The notes below the pieces were generated by a model that had not been told where the DNA came from, searched no databases, and saw nothing but the letters and a program-made list of their open reading frames with translations. Source: UBA6898 sp964463135 (GTDB taxonomy: Bacteria > Nitrospirota > Thermodesulfovibrionia > Thermodesulfovibrionales > UBA6898). From it: DNA of 64,000 nt. Shown here piece after piece: positions 48,283-57,384 of the stretch. A program made the translations under genes and the position numbers. The number at the start of each line of letters is the position of its first letter. Positions within the stretch are counted from its first letter, which is position 1. The DNA lies in assembly GCA_964463135.1 (NCBI GenBank), contig CAYXBA010000018.1, forward strand, positions 5,456-69,455, read 5' to 3'.

Positions 48283-49935
48283 ATGAAAAGCGATATCATC
48301 AAAAAAGGTATTGACCGGGTCCCACACCGTGCGCTGCTCTATGCCACCGGCATATCCAAATCCGAGATGCACAAGCCGTTCATCGGTGTTGCCACCAGCT
48401 TTACTGACCTGATCGCCGGCCATACCGGCATGAGGGACCTCGAGCGGTTCATCGAGAAGGGCGTGCATACCGGCGGAGGGTATCCGTTCTTCTTCGGCAT
48501 CCCCGGCATCTGCGATGGCATAGCCATGGGCCACAGCGGCATGCATTACTCGCTTGCATCGCGCGAGCTTATTGCTGACATGGTCGAGACGGTCGCTTCT
48601 GCCCATCAGCTTGACGGTCTTGTACTCCTGACGAACTGCGACAAGATAACTCCCGGCATGCTCATGGCAGCAGGCAGGCTGAATATCCCCTGTATCGTGG
48701 TGACAGCTGGCCCCATGTTCTCGGGCCACTACAAGGGCAGGCGGCTGAACCTTACGAGCGACACGTTCGAGGCGGTCGGCAAATTCCGTAAGGGGCTTAT
48801 CAAGAGGGACGAACTGGACAACCTTGAGATGTGCGCATGTCCGGGTGCAGGCTCGTGCCAGGGCATGTACACGGCGAACACCATGGCCTGCATCACCGAA
48901 GCGATCGGCATGAGCCTTACCGGATGTGCAACTGCCCTTGCTGTATCCGCAAAGAAACGGAGGATAGCCTTTGACAGCGGCGTGAGGATCGTTGACCTCG
49001 TGCAGAAGAATATCACCCCCAGAAAGATCATGACCATGAAGGCGTTTGAGAACGCGATCATGGTCGACCTCGCTCTTGGCGGTTCGACCAATACGGTGCT
49101 GCATATACCGGCAATAGCCCACGACGCAGGGATCAAGCTTCCGCTCGAGACCTTTGACCGGCTCTCAAAGAAGACACCGCATATCACGGACATGCTCCCC
49201 GGCGGCAGGAACTACATGGAAGATCTTGATTATGCCGGCGGCATACCTGCTGTGCTCAAGAGGCTTGGGAAGAAGCTGAACAATACGATAACCGTGAACG
49301 GAAAGACCATCCATGAGGTTGCGGCCGAGGCTGAGATCTATGATGAGGATGTTATCCGAGCGATCGACAAGGCCCACCACAAGGAGGGAGGGATCGCGAT
49401 ACTGAAAGGCAATCTTGCCCCCGGAGGCGCTGTGGTCAAGCAGTCTGCGGTGAGCAAGAACATGATGCAGTTCGAAGGCACTGCAATAGTCTATGATTCA
49501 GAGGAAGCTGCCATGACCGCTATCCGCGAAGGCAAGGTGAAGGCCGGCCATGTTGTTGTGGTCCGGTATGAAGGTCCCAAAGGCGGTCCAGGCATGAGAG
49601 AGATGCTTGCACCCACAGCAGCGATCGCTGGAATGGGGCTGAGCGAGTCTGTAGCGCTCATAACGGATGGAAGGTTCTCCGGCGGAACACGGGGCCCCTG
49701 TATCGGCCATGTCTCGCCTGAGGCCATGGAAGGCGGCCCCATTGCCATTGTGCGCAATGGCGACAAGATCAGCATTGATATCGCAAAGAGGAAGATAGAG
49801 CTGCAGCTGAGCGATCAGGAAATAAAGAAGAGGATGAAGGCGTGGAAAAAGCCGTCTCCGAAGATCACAAAGGGATACCTGTCTCGTTATGCCAAACTCG
49901 TGAGTTCAGCTAATGAAGGCGCGATCGTGCGCTGA
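48283..49935 (+). CDS. ilvD: Dihydroxy-acid dehydratase
   Basis: A 550-residue Fe-S enzyme converting dihydroxy acids to 2-oxo acids for valine, isoleucine and leucine synthesis. The cluster ligands lie in LTNCDKITPGM and ACPGAGSCQGMYTANTM, and GGSTNTVLHIPA and TDGRFSGGTRG are further signatures. It is one of three ilv genes here; a 250-base space with a repeat separates it from ilvB. Confidence 0.98.
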   Translation: MKSDIIKKGIDRVPHRALLYATGISKSEMHKPFIGVATSFTDLIAGHTGMRDLERFIEKGVHTGGGYPFFFGIPGICDGIAMGHSGMHYSLASRELIADMVETVASAHQLDGLVLLTNCDKITPGMLMAAGRLNIPCIVVTAGPMFSGHYKGRRLNLTSDTFEAVGKFRKGLIKRDELDNLEMCACPGAGSCQGMYTANTMACITEAIGMSLTGCATALAVSAKKRRIAFDSGVRIVDLVQKNITPRKIMTMKAFENAIMVDLALGGSTNTVLHIPAIAHDAGIKLPLETFDRLSKKTPHITDMLPGGRNYMEDLDYAGGIPAVLKRLGKKLNNTITVNGKTIHEVAAEAEIYDEDVIRAIDKAHHKEGGIAILKGNLAPGGAVVKQSAVSKNMMQFEGTAIVYDSEEAAMTAIREGKVKAGHVVVVRYEGPKGGPGMREMLAPTAAIAGMGLSESVALITDGRFSGGTRGPCIGHVSPEAMEGGPIAIVRNGDKISIDIAKRKIELQLSDQEIKKRMKAWKKPSPKITKGYLSRYAKLVSSANEGAIVR

Positions 49936-49965
49936 AATGGCAACCTTTCAGGTATGAGGGGTGCG

Positions 49966-50054
49966 CCTCCTCCCCTTTCCAAGGGGAGGGTGGGAGGGGT
50001 ATTGATGCAATTATTTTTAACCTCCCCATACCCCTCCTTGCTAAGGAGGGGCTT
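49966..50054. repeat. CCTCCCC / GGGGAGG repeat between ilvD and ilvB
   Basis: CCTCCCCTTTCCAAGGGGAGG-type sequence at 49969-49988, then ACCTCCCCATACCCCTCC and an inverted AAGGAGGGG, form a compound inverted repeat of a kind dispersed in many genomes. The stems could end transcription from ilvD. The remaining bases up to ilvB hold its promoter and a hairpin. Confidence 0.6.
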
Positions 50055-50127
50055 CCTGGATCAAACCGACTATAACTGAAGGATTACCTTATCGGCCCGT
50101 TTTTGTTGATGTTGACAGGGTTGCATG

Positions 50128-50176
50128 TGATACAATATGCGAAATTTCATAATTGGTCAGAACAGACAGTCTGACC
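50128..50176 (+). promoter_or_regulatory. Promoter box and leader hairpin of ilvB
   Basis: TGATACAAT at 50128-50136 looks like an extended -10 element. Downstream GGTCAGA (50155-50161) pairs with TCTGACC (50170-50176) around eight bases, directly before the GGGGAG ribosome binding site. The hairpin may regulate ilvB translation or readthrough; no leader peptide rich in branched-chain residues is obvious. Confidence 0.4.
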
Positions 50177-50192
50177 GGGGAGTGGTAGAAAA

Positions 50193-51932
50193 ATGAAGAT
50201 GACTGGTTCAGAGATCCTTTTAGAATCACTGAAGAAGGAAGGAGTAAAGCACCTGTTCGGGTACCCGGGAGGCGTTGTACTGAATATCTTCGACCTTCTC
50301 CATGATGAAAAGGACCTTCAGCTTATATTAACGCGTCATGAGCAGGGCGCCGTACACTCTGCTGACGGGTACGCACGTGCAACAGGCAAGGTCGGCGTGG
50401 CGCTGGTCACCTCAGGCCCGGGCGCAACGAACACGGTAACCGGCATAGCGACCGCTGCCATGGATTCGATCCCGATGGTGGTCATTACCGGACAGGTGCC
50501 TACCATGCTGATCGGCAATGATGCCTTTCAGGAAGCGGACATTGTCGGCATAACGCGACCCTGCACAAAATATAATTTTCTCGTAAAGAATGTCAGCGAC
50601 CTTGCTCTTACGATAAAGGAGGCATTTCATATCGCGAGCACAGGCAGACCCGGCCCGGTGCTTATAGACCTGCCAAAGGACGTGACCACCAGCAAGGCTG
50701 AATTCCACTGGCCTGATCAGGTCAAGATCAGAAGCTATAACCCTACGTATGAGGGCAATAAATACATGATCACCCAGGCTGCGCATATGATAGCAAAGGC
50801 CAAGAAGCCTCTGATCATAGCAGGCGGCGGCGTCATATCGTCCGATGCCTCAAAGGAACTGAAGGAGTTTGCGGAGATCACCGGTGTGCCGGTGACCATG
50901 ACGATGATGGGTCTCGGCGGGTTCCCCGGATCGCACAAGCAGTCTCTCGGCATGCTCGGCATGCACGGCACCTATTACGCGAACAAGGCGGTGCAGGACT
51001 CGGACCTTCTGATCGCGATCGGCATGCGCTTTGACGATAGGGTAACGGGCAAGATAGACGCTTTTGCGCCGAATGCAAAGATCATTCATATCGATATTGA
51101 CCCCACCTCTATCAGGAAGAACGTGCGCGTTGACCTGCCGATCGTCGGTGACGTGAAGCGCGTGCTCACCGTGATGAATAAGGTGATCCATGAAGAGGTG
51201 AAAGAGCAATGGGCTGAGGTGAGAAAGTCATGGACAAAGCAGCTCGATGCCTGGAAAAAAGAGCATCCTATGGACTATGACCGCGATGCGGATGTGATCA
51301 AGCCCCAGTATGTCATTGAGAAGATCCATGAACTGACCAAAGGCGATGCGATCATTGCAACTGAGGTTGGCCAGAACCAGATGTGGTCAGCACAATTCTA
51401 TAAGTACGACAAGCCGAGGACATGGCTGTCCTCAGGAGGCCTTGGCACTATGGGCTACGGCCTGCCGGCGGCCATTGGTGCTCAGCTGGCGTTTCCGAAC
51501 AAGCTGGTCATTGATATTGCAGGCGACGGAAGCATACAGATGAACATCCAGGAACTGGCGACCGCGGTCATCAATAAACTGCCGGTGAAGGTGGCGATCC
51601 TGAATAACCGCTTCCTCGGCATGGTGCGTCAGTGGCAGGAGCTCTTCTTCCAGGAGCGGTACTCGCATACCAAGCTCGATGATACCGTGCCGGATTTTGT
51701 GAAGATCGCCGAGGCGTACAGCGCGGTCGGGCTCAGGGCGACAAAGAAGTCAGAGGTTGTTCCGGTGCTGAAAGAGGCATTTGCGATCAAGAGGCCGGTA
51801 TTCATGGATTTTGTGATCGACTGGACCGAGAAGGTCTATCCGATGGTGCCTGCAGGCGCTGCCATAGACCAGATGCTCTTCCGGGAGCAGGAAGTGAAAA
51901 AGCCTGAGAAGAAACTCAAGGCAGTGAAATAA
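50193..51932 (+). CDS. ilvB: Acetolactate synthase catalytic subunit
   Basis: A 579-residue thiamine diphosphate enzyme condensing pyruvate to acetolactate, the first common step of valine and isoleucine synthesis. It shows GYPGGVVLNIFD, the catalytic Glu in LTRHEQGAVHSADGYARATG, and the ThDP motif GDGSIQMNIQELATA. The regulatory subunit gene follows after 21 bases. The GGGGAG ribosome binding site sits just after a hairpin. Confidence 0.98.
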   Translation: MKMTGSEILLESLKKEGVKHLFGYPGGVVLNIFDLLHDEKDLQLILTRHEQGAVHSADGYARATGKVGVALVTSGPGATNTVTGIATAAMDSIPMVVITGQVPTMLIGNDAFQEADIVGITRPCTKYNFLVKNVSDLALTIKEAFHIASTGRPGPVLIDLPKDVTTSKAEFHWPDQVKIRSYNPTYEGNKYMITQAAHMIAKAKKPLIIAGGGVISSDASKELKEFAEITGVPVTMTMMGLGGFPGSHKQSLGMLGMHGTYYANKAVQDSDLLIAIGMRFDDRVTGKIDAFAPNAKIIHIDIDPTSIRKNVRVDLPIVGDVKRVLTVMNKVIHEEVKEQWAEVRKSWTKQLDAWKKEHPMDYDRDADVIKPQYVIEKIHELTKGDAIIATEVGQNQMWSAQFYKYDKPRTWLSSGGLGTMGYGLPAAIGAQLAFPNKLVIDIAGDGSIQMNIQELATAVINKLPVKVAILNNRFLGMVRQWQELFFQERYSHTKLDDTVPDFVKIAEAYSAVGLRATKKSEVVPVLKEAFAIKRPVFMDFVIDWTEKVYPMVPAGAAIDQMLFREQEVKKPEKKLKAVK

Positions 51933-51953
51933 CGAGAGGATAAGAGGAAAGCC

Positions 51954-52445
51954 ATGAGACATACGATATCTATTCTTGTCGAAAATAAATTCGGTGTCCT
52001 TTCGAGGATATCAGGTCTGTTCAGCGGAAGGGGTTATAACATCGAGAGCCTCTCGGTCGGTGAGACCATTGACCCCAAAATATCGACCATGACGATCGTT
52101 ACGAGCGGCGATGACTGGATCGTCGAGCAGATCAATAAGCAGCTGAACAAGCTGATCGATGTGATCAAGGTCGTGGACATGACCGAACTCGACCATGTGG
52201 AGAGGGAGATGGTCATGATCAAGGTAGCGCCCCGCCAGGAGGACAAGGCAGAGGTGCTCAGGCTCGCCGAGATCTTCCGGGGCAGGATCGTGGATTCAAG
52301 CCCCAAGACCTATACGATCGAGGTCACGGGCAACGAAAAGAAGATCGAGGCATTTGTCGAGCTTCTGAGACCGATGGGCATCAAGGAGTTTGTGCGCACC
52401 GGCAAGATCGCCATTTCACGCGAAGGCGTTAAGAAGCCCTCTTAG
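51954..52445 (+). CDS. ilvN: Acetolactate synthase small regulatory subunit
   Basis: A 163-residue regulatory subunit that confers feedback control by valine. It begins with the ACT domain HTISILVENKFGVLSRISGLFSGRGYNIESL, the family signature; a second ACT-like domain follows. It ends in a strong terminator. Also known as ilvH. Confidence 0.97.
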   Translation: MRHTISILVENKFGVLSRISGLFSGRGYNIESLSVGETIDPKISTMTIVTSGDDWIVEQINKQLNKLIDVIKVVDMTELDHVEREMVMIKVAPRQEDKAEVLRLAEIFRGRIVDSSPKTYTIEVTGNEKKIEAFVELLRPMGIKEFVRTGKIAISREGVKKPS

Positions 52446-52470
52446 TTCTTCGATAAACCATTTTTATCAG

Positions 52471-52499
52471 AGCCCTGCAGAATCCTGCAGGGCTTTTTT
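52471..52499 (+). terminator. Rho-independent terminator after ilvN
   Basis: AGCCCTGCAG and CTGCAGGGCT pair perfectly around a short loop, followed by a T6 run. It ends the ilvB-ilvN operon. Confidence 0.93.
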
Positions 52500-52576
52500 G
52501 TTGCCGGAAACAGCTATCGACGAAACAGTGCATATGATATACAATAAAGCACGGATGGAGGCACTATCGTAGCGAT

Positions 52577-54775
52577 ATGGGAATTCAGGAAAATATCAGG
52601 AAGATCGTAAACAACAATCATGCAGACCCGTTTGCTCTGCTCGGCATGCATGTCGTAAGTGAAGACGGCAAGAAGCTGGTTGAGGTCAGGTCGTTCCTTC
52701 CTGAAGCCAAAGCTGCATGGGTGGTTGATGAGCGGACCGGGTCTCTCTATCCGATGGAGAACAGCTACCGCTTCGATTTTTTCAGCGCAAGAACACCTGA
52801 AAAAAGCCCTTTCCCCTATCGGATCAAAATTAAGAAATACGACGATACTGAAGATGAGTTCAGGGACCCTTACTCTTTTCTGCCGGTGCTTACGGACTAT
52901 GACCTGCATCTCATAGGCGAGGGGACCCATTACAAGAAGTATGAGAAGCTCGGGGCCCATGTGACGGAGATCAACGGCGTCAGCGGCGTACACTTTGCAG
53001 TCTGGGCTCCCAATGCCTCGAATGTGAGTGTTATCGGTAACATAAACAACTGGGACAGAAGACGACATCCGATGCGTCTTCTCGGCCAATCGGGCATATG
53101 GGAATTGTTCATCCCTGGTATTGGCAGCGGCGAGGTGTACAAGTTCTTTATAAAGTCGCGGTACAACAACTTCGAAGCAGAGAAGTCTGACCCCTATGCA
53201 TTCTATTTTGAGCAGCGTCCGAAGAGCGCTTCTGTAGTGCATGACATCAATACGTACACCTGGAACGACAGCGCCTGGATCGAGAATCGGCCGCAGAAGA
53301 ACTGGATGGGAGCTCCTGTTGCGGTCTATGAGGTCCACCTCGGCTCATGGATGAGGGTGCCTGATGAGGAGAACAGATTCCTCACATACGGCGAACTTGC
53401 CGATACCCTTATCCCGTATGTAAAAGAGATGGGTTATACCCATATTGAGCTGCTTCCTGTCTGCGAACACCCGCTCGACGCGTCCTGGGGATATCAGACC
53501 ATCGGGTACTTTGCACCGACCAGCCGGCATGGCTCGCCCGAAGAGTTCATGCATTTTGTTGACCAGTGTCATCAGAACCAGATCGGCGTGATCCTTGACT
53601 GGGCTCCTGCGCATTTTCCAAAGGACGGCCACGGTCTCGGATTTTTTGACGGCACATGCCTGTACGAGCATGAGGACCCGAAGAAAGGCGAACACCGGGA
53701 CTGGGGCACGCTCATCTTCAACTACGCCAGGAACGAGGTGAGGAACTTCCTGATCTCGAACGCACTCTTCTGGATCGAAAAATACCATATCGACGGACTG
53801 CGCGTGGATGCGGTCGCCTCGATGCTCTATCTCGACTATTCACGGGAAGCGGGCGACTGGATACCGAACAAATACGGCGGCAGAGAGAACCTTGAGGCGA
53901 TCGATTTTATCAAGCAGTTCAATGAAGTGACCCACGGCTATTTCCCCGGCATCCTGACCATTGCAGAAGAGTCAACGGCCTGGCCCAGTGTGACCAAACC
54001 GGTCTATCTCGGAGGCCTTGGATTTGATATGAAATGGAACATGGGCTGGATGAACGATATGCTCGGCTATGTAACAAAGGACCCTCTGTATAGAAAATAT
54101 CACCAGAATAATCTGACGTTCGGCCTGCTCTATGCGTTTACCGAGAACTTTATGCTTGTTCTTTCCCATGACGAGGTGGTGCATGGCAAGCGTTCGATGC
54201 TGAACAAGATGCCGGGTGATATCTGGCAGAAGTTTGCGAACCTCAGGCTTTTTTACGGGTTCATGTACGGTCATCCGGGAAAGAAACTGCTTTTCATGGG
54301 CGGCGAGTTCGGCCAGTGGGATGAGTGGAACTTTGACCGAAGCCTTGACTGGCATCTCACCCAATTCGGACAGCACAGCCGGCTGCAGAAATATATGCAG
54401 GATCTGAACCGTCTTTATGTCTCTGAACCGGCCTTTTTTGAAATGGACAATGACTGGCAGGGTTTTGAGTGGATAGATTTCCGCGATACTGACAACTGTA
54501 TTGTCTCTTTTATCCGGCGTTCAAAGGACCCTGCTGACCATATGGTGGTCGTCTGTAATTTCACGCCTGTGCCGAAGGACGCGTACCGGGTCGGCGTGCC
54601 TGAAGCGGTCTATTATCGTGAGGTCCTGAACAGCGATTCCCGTGAATACTGGGGAAGCAACCTCGGCAATCAGGGCGGTCTCCATTCTGCTGCCATTCCG
54701 TGGCATGGTCAGCCCTGCTCCATGGAGATCGTTGTCCCGCCCCTTGCCGTGGTCTTTTTCAAACCGGTGCGTTAG
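52577..54775 (+). CDS. glgB: 1,4-alpha-glucan (glycogen) branching enzyme
   Basis: A 732-residue GH13 enzyme that makes alpha-1,6 branches in glycogen. The N-terminal half holds two carbohydrate-binding modules; the catalytic domain shows the nucleophile Asp in DGLRVDAVASMLYLDYS, the acid Glu in TIAEESTAWP and the stabilising Asp in VLSHDEVVHGK. Its 3' end overlaps the convergent YtxH gene by four bases. There is no other glg gene in the window. Confidence 0.98.
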   Translation: MGIQENIRKIVNNNHADPFALLGMHVVSEDGKKLVEVRSFLPEAKAAWVVDERTGSLYPMENSYRFDFFSARTPEKSPFPYRIKIKKYDDTEDEFRDPYSFLPVLTDYDLHLIGEGTHYKKYEKLGAHVTEINGVSGVHFAVWAPNASNVSVIGNINNWDRRRHPMRLLGQSGIWELFIPGIGSGEVYKFFIKSRYNNFEAEKSDPYAFYFEQRPKSASVVHDINTYTWNDSAWIENRPQKNWMGAPVAVYEVHLGSWMRVPDEENRFLTYGELADTLIPYVKEMGYTHIELLPVCEHPLDASWGYQTIGYFAPTSRHGSPEEFMHFVDQCHQNQIGVILDWAPAHFPKDGHGLGFFDGTCLYEHEDPKKGEHRDWGTLIFNYARNEVRNFLISNALFWIEKYHIDGLRVDAVASMLYLDYSREAGDWIPNKYGGRENLEAIDFIKQFNEVTHGYFPGILTIAEESTAWPSVTKPVYLGGLGFDMKWNMGWMNDMLGYVTKDPLYRKYHQNNLTFGLLYAFTENFMLVLSHDEVVHGKRSMLNKMPGDIWQKFANLRLFYGFMYGHPGKKLLFMGGEFGQWDEWNFDRSLDWHLTQFGQHSRLQKYMQDLNRLYVSEPAFFEMDNDWQGFEWIDFRDTDNCIVSFIRRSKDPADHMVVVCNFTPVPKDAYRVGVPEAVYYREVLNSDSREYWGSNLGNQGGLHSAAIPWHGQPCSMEIVVPPLAVVFFKPVR

Positions 54776-54969
54776 GCGATCTTGTCTTTCAGCTTCTTTG
54801 TGTAGTCCGCTGCATAATCCTTGACATCATCTGCAAGGTCAGCGATCTGCTTCCTTGTCTTCTTGCCCGTCTGCGGTGCGAACAGGAGCGCCAGACCTGC
54901 TCCCACAATGCTGCCGACCAGAAACGATACCAAAATAGCTGCACCGGTGTTGTCCTCTTCGTAAAACAT
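54772..54969 (-). CDS. YtxH-domain small membrane protein
   Basis: A 65-residue protein with one membrane helix (VSFLVGSIVGAGLALLFAP) followed by QTGKKTRKQI and a Lys-rich coiled tail, the YtxH/gas-vesicle-like pattern linked to stress responses. Its function is unknown. The ribosome binding site GAGGAGG precedes the ATG, and its 3' end touches glgB from the opposite strand. Confidence 0.85.
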   Translation of the reverse strand: MFYEEDNTGAAILVSFLVGSIVGAGLALLFAPQTGKKTRKQIADLADDVKDYAADYTKKLKDKIA

Positions 54970-55178
54970 GGTAGCCTCCTCTGCTCTTTTTATTTCAGCC
55001 TATCACTAAAGATGTCCGCGGTCAACCACCCTTAAGCAGGGAAGGGGGAGTTATGACGCATCTGTAACTGTAGGGATGCAATCAACACTGCGTTTTGTAT
55101 CGTCCATACCGCGAATGGCCTCAAAATGGCATTTGTTCTGTTATAATCAAGAAATTTCTTATGACAAACGGAGTAACC

Positions 55179-55787
55179 ATGAAAATATTGCGGAGTATTA
55201 TTATCGTTCTGTTCTTCTGCATGGCCTCGGCCGGCCTGACTGCTGCGGAGGACATGCAGGCTGTCTATGACCGGGCCAACGAGAGCTTCAATGAAGGCAA
55301 ATACGACAGTGCCATACAGGATTACAGCACGGTGATAGTTAAGCTTCCAGAACTGATTGAAGCTTATTTTAACAGGGGCCTGGCCTATTACAGAAAAGGG
55401 AAATATGACGAGGCGATAAGCGATTTCAGCCGTGTCATAGCGAACCGTCCTGACCAGACAGACGTTCTGAACAACAGAGGCCTGGCATACCTCAGAAAGG
55501 GCGAATACGAACGGGCCATCAGCGACTTTACCAAAGTGGTCTCACTCAGCCCCCGCCTTGCCGAGGCATATTATAACCGGGGCATTGCGTACCGCGGGAC
55601 CGGCAGATATGATCAGGCTATCGAAGACTACAATAAGGTGCTTTCTTTGAAGCCGAGCGACAGCAATGCATATATGTCCCGGGGCATTGCATACCTGAAC
55701 AAGGCCTTGGCTGATTTCAAATATGGCTGCGAACTCGGCAATACAAGCGCCTGTGAGAATCTCAAAGAGGTATCAGGCAAGAAATAA
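55179..55787 (+). CDS. Exported tetratricopeptide-repeat protein
   Basis: A 202-residue periplasmic protein: a signal peptide (MKILRSIIIVLFFCMASAGL) and five TPR units of 34 residues, e.g. EAYFNRGLAYYRKGKYDEAISDF and AYYNRGIAYRGTGRYDQAIEDY. TPRs are scaffolds for protein interaction. I use the ATG at 55179, with ACGGAG just upstream; a TTG far upstream at 55095 is less likely. It precedes the EVE gene by 11 bases. Confidence 0.88.
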   Translation: MKILRSIIIVLFFCMASAGLTAAEDMQAVYDRANESFNEGKYDSAIQDYSTVIVKLPELIEAYFNRGLAYYRKGKYDEAISDFSRVIANRPDQTDVLNNRGLAYLRKGEYERAISDFTKVVSLSPRLAEAYYNRGIAYRGTGRYDQAIEDYNKVLSLKPSDSNAYMSRGIAYLNKALADFKYGCELGNTSACENLKEVSGKK

Positions 55788-55798
55788 GAAGGCTGGTA

Positions 55799-56278
55799 AT
55801 GAGATACTGGCTGATGAAGACAGAACCGACGGTCTTTTCCTTTGACGACCTCAGGAATAGCCCCGGCTCTACCGACCACTGGGAAGGGGTCAGAAACTAT
55901 CAGGCGCGCAATTACATGAGGGACGATATGAAGAAGGGCGACCGGGTCCTCTTTTATCATTCGAACTGCAAAGAGCCCGGCGTTCAGGGTATTGCAGAGG
56001 TTACGAAAGAGGCATATCCTGACTTCTTTTCCTGGGACCCTGCATCACGCTATTATGACCCAAAATCAACGCCGGAAAGGCCGCGATGGTTCATGGTAGA
56101 TCTGGCCTGGAAACAGGCCTTTAAGAATACGGTATCGCTTGACGATATGAGGGCTCAGAAGAGTCTGAAAAACATGAAGGTGCTTCAGAAAGGGCAGCGT
56201 CTTTCGATCATGCCGGTCACCAAAGAAGAGTTCGATATGGTATGCGCAATCGGCATGAAGCAGAAAAAGGAGAAATAG
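55799..56278 (+). CDS. EVE-domain protein
   Basis: A 159-residue protein of the EVE/PUA-like fold: MRYWLMKTEPTVFSFDDL at the start and EGVRNYQARNYMRDDMKKGDRVLFYHS in the core, ending in MPVTKEEFDMV. EVE domains bind modified bases in nucleic acids. The gene lies between the TPR gene and cysM, with its stop directly before the cysM start. Confidence 0.95.
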   Translation: MRYWLMKTEPTVFSFDDLRNSPGSTDHWEGVRNYQARNYMRDDMKKGDRVLFYHSNCKEPGVQGIAEVTKEAYPDFFSWDPASRYYDPKSTPERPRWFMVDLAWKQAFKNTVSLDDMRAQKSLKNMKVLQKGQRLSIMPVTKEEFDMVCAIGMKQKKEK

Positions 56279-57187
56279 ATGGGAGTCATTGACTGCATCG
56301 GCAACACGCCTCTGGTAAAGATCGAAGTGATCAATCCCATGCCTGAGGTGAACATTTTTGCAAAGCTTGAGGGCAACAATCCCGGCGGCTCGGTCAAGGA
56401 CAGGATTGCCCATTACATGATCAAGGATGCCGAAGATGCAGGTCTGATAAAAAAGGGCGACACGATCCTTGAGGCAACCTCAGGCAACACCGGCATAGGC
56501 CTTGCCATGGTCGGCGCAGCAAAAGGATATCGCGTCAAGCTGGTCATGCCCGAGTGCGTGAGCCTTGAACGGAGAAAGGTCCTCGAGGCGTTCGGCGCAG
56601 AGCTTCTGCTCAGCCCGGGCAATGAAGGCACTGACGGCGCAATACGGCTTGCGCACAAGATCGTAGATGAGCATCCGAAGGACTATTTCATGCCGAACCA
56701 GTTCGACAACAGCTCGAACATCAACGCTCATTACGAGACGACCGGCAAAGAGATCATCGAGCAGACCAACGGAAAGCTCGACGTGTTCGTGTCTGGCATG
56801 GGCACGACCGGCACGATCATGGGCGCTGGCCGGAGACTGAAGGAATTCAACGAAAAAATCAGGATCGTCGGCGTTGAGCCGCTTCTTGGCCACCGCATCC
56901 AGGGGCTGAAGAACATGCAGGAGTCCATTGTGCCGAAGATCTATAACAGTGCTGCGATCGATGAGAAGATCAATGTGAACGACGAAGACGCCTTTGAGAC
57001 CACCCGCAAGCTCGCGATCAAGGAAGGGTTATTTGTCGGCATGAGCAGCGGCGCTGCAATGTTCGGGGCCCTGCGCATGGCTGAGCAGTTGAAGAAGGGC
57101 ACGATAGTCGTCATCCTCCCTGATCGTGGCGACCGGTATCTGAGCACCACGCTCTTTGCGTCAGTCTGCGGCAAATGCCCTCCGTAA
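56279..57187 (+). CDS. cysM: Cysteine synthase (CysM-type, PLP-dependent)
   Basis: A 302-residue fold-type II PLP enzyme that makes cysteine from O-acetylserine or a related activated serine and sulfide. The PLP Lys lies in NPGGSVKDR, the phosphate-binding loop in TSGNTGIGLA, the VSGMGTTGTIMGAGRRLKE loop follows. The C-terminus has FASVCGKCPP. Whether it uses O-acetylserine or thiosulfate, CysK or CysM, cannot be decided by eye. The ATG follows the EVE stop codon without a gap. Confidence 0.92.
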   Translation: MGVIDCIGNTPLVKIEVINPMPEVNIFAKLEGNNPGGSVKDRIAHYMIKDAEDAGLIKKGDTILEATSGNTGIGLAMVGAAKGYRVKLVMPECVSLERRKVLEAFGAELLLSPGNEGTDGAIRLAHKIVDEHPKDYFMPNQFDNSSNINAHYETTGKEIIEQTNGKLDVFVSGMGTTGTIMGAGRRLKEFNEKIRIVGVEPLLGHRIQGLKNMQESIVPKIYNSAAIDEKINVNDEDAFETTRKLAIKEGLFVGMSSGAAMFGALRMAEQLKKGTIVVILPDRGDRYLSTTLFASVCGKCPP

Positions 57188-57384
57188 GAGGCCGTGAGAC
57201 GTAATTCGTGAGTCGTGATTCGTGATGAGCGAACCTTGCATCCCTGACAGTAATAGCTTCATATCTTGCGGCATTTTATTGCAATTCACTGTATAAAATG
57301 GGTACACTTTAAACAGTGCATATCAACTGGAATACACCGATGAAAATTATTTCAATCCTCAATACTATGCGCTTCATAAACGAT

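Noticed and set aside
57203..57226. Tandem ATTCGTGA-type repeats, also at 10283-10306
   Set aside because: Short, common low-complexity repeat between genes; too little sequence to define an element.
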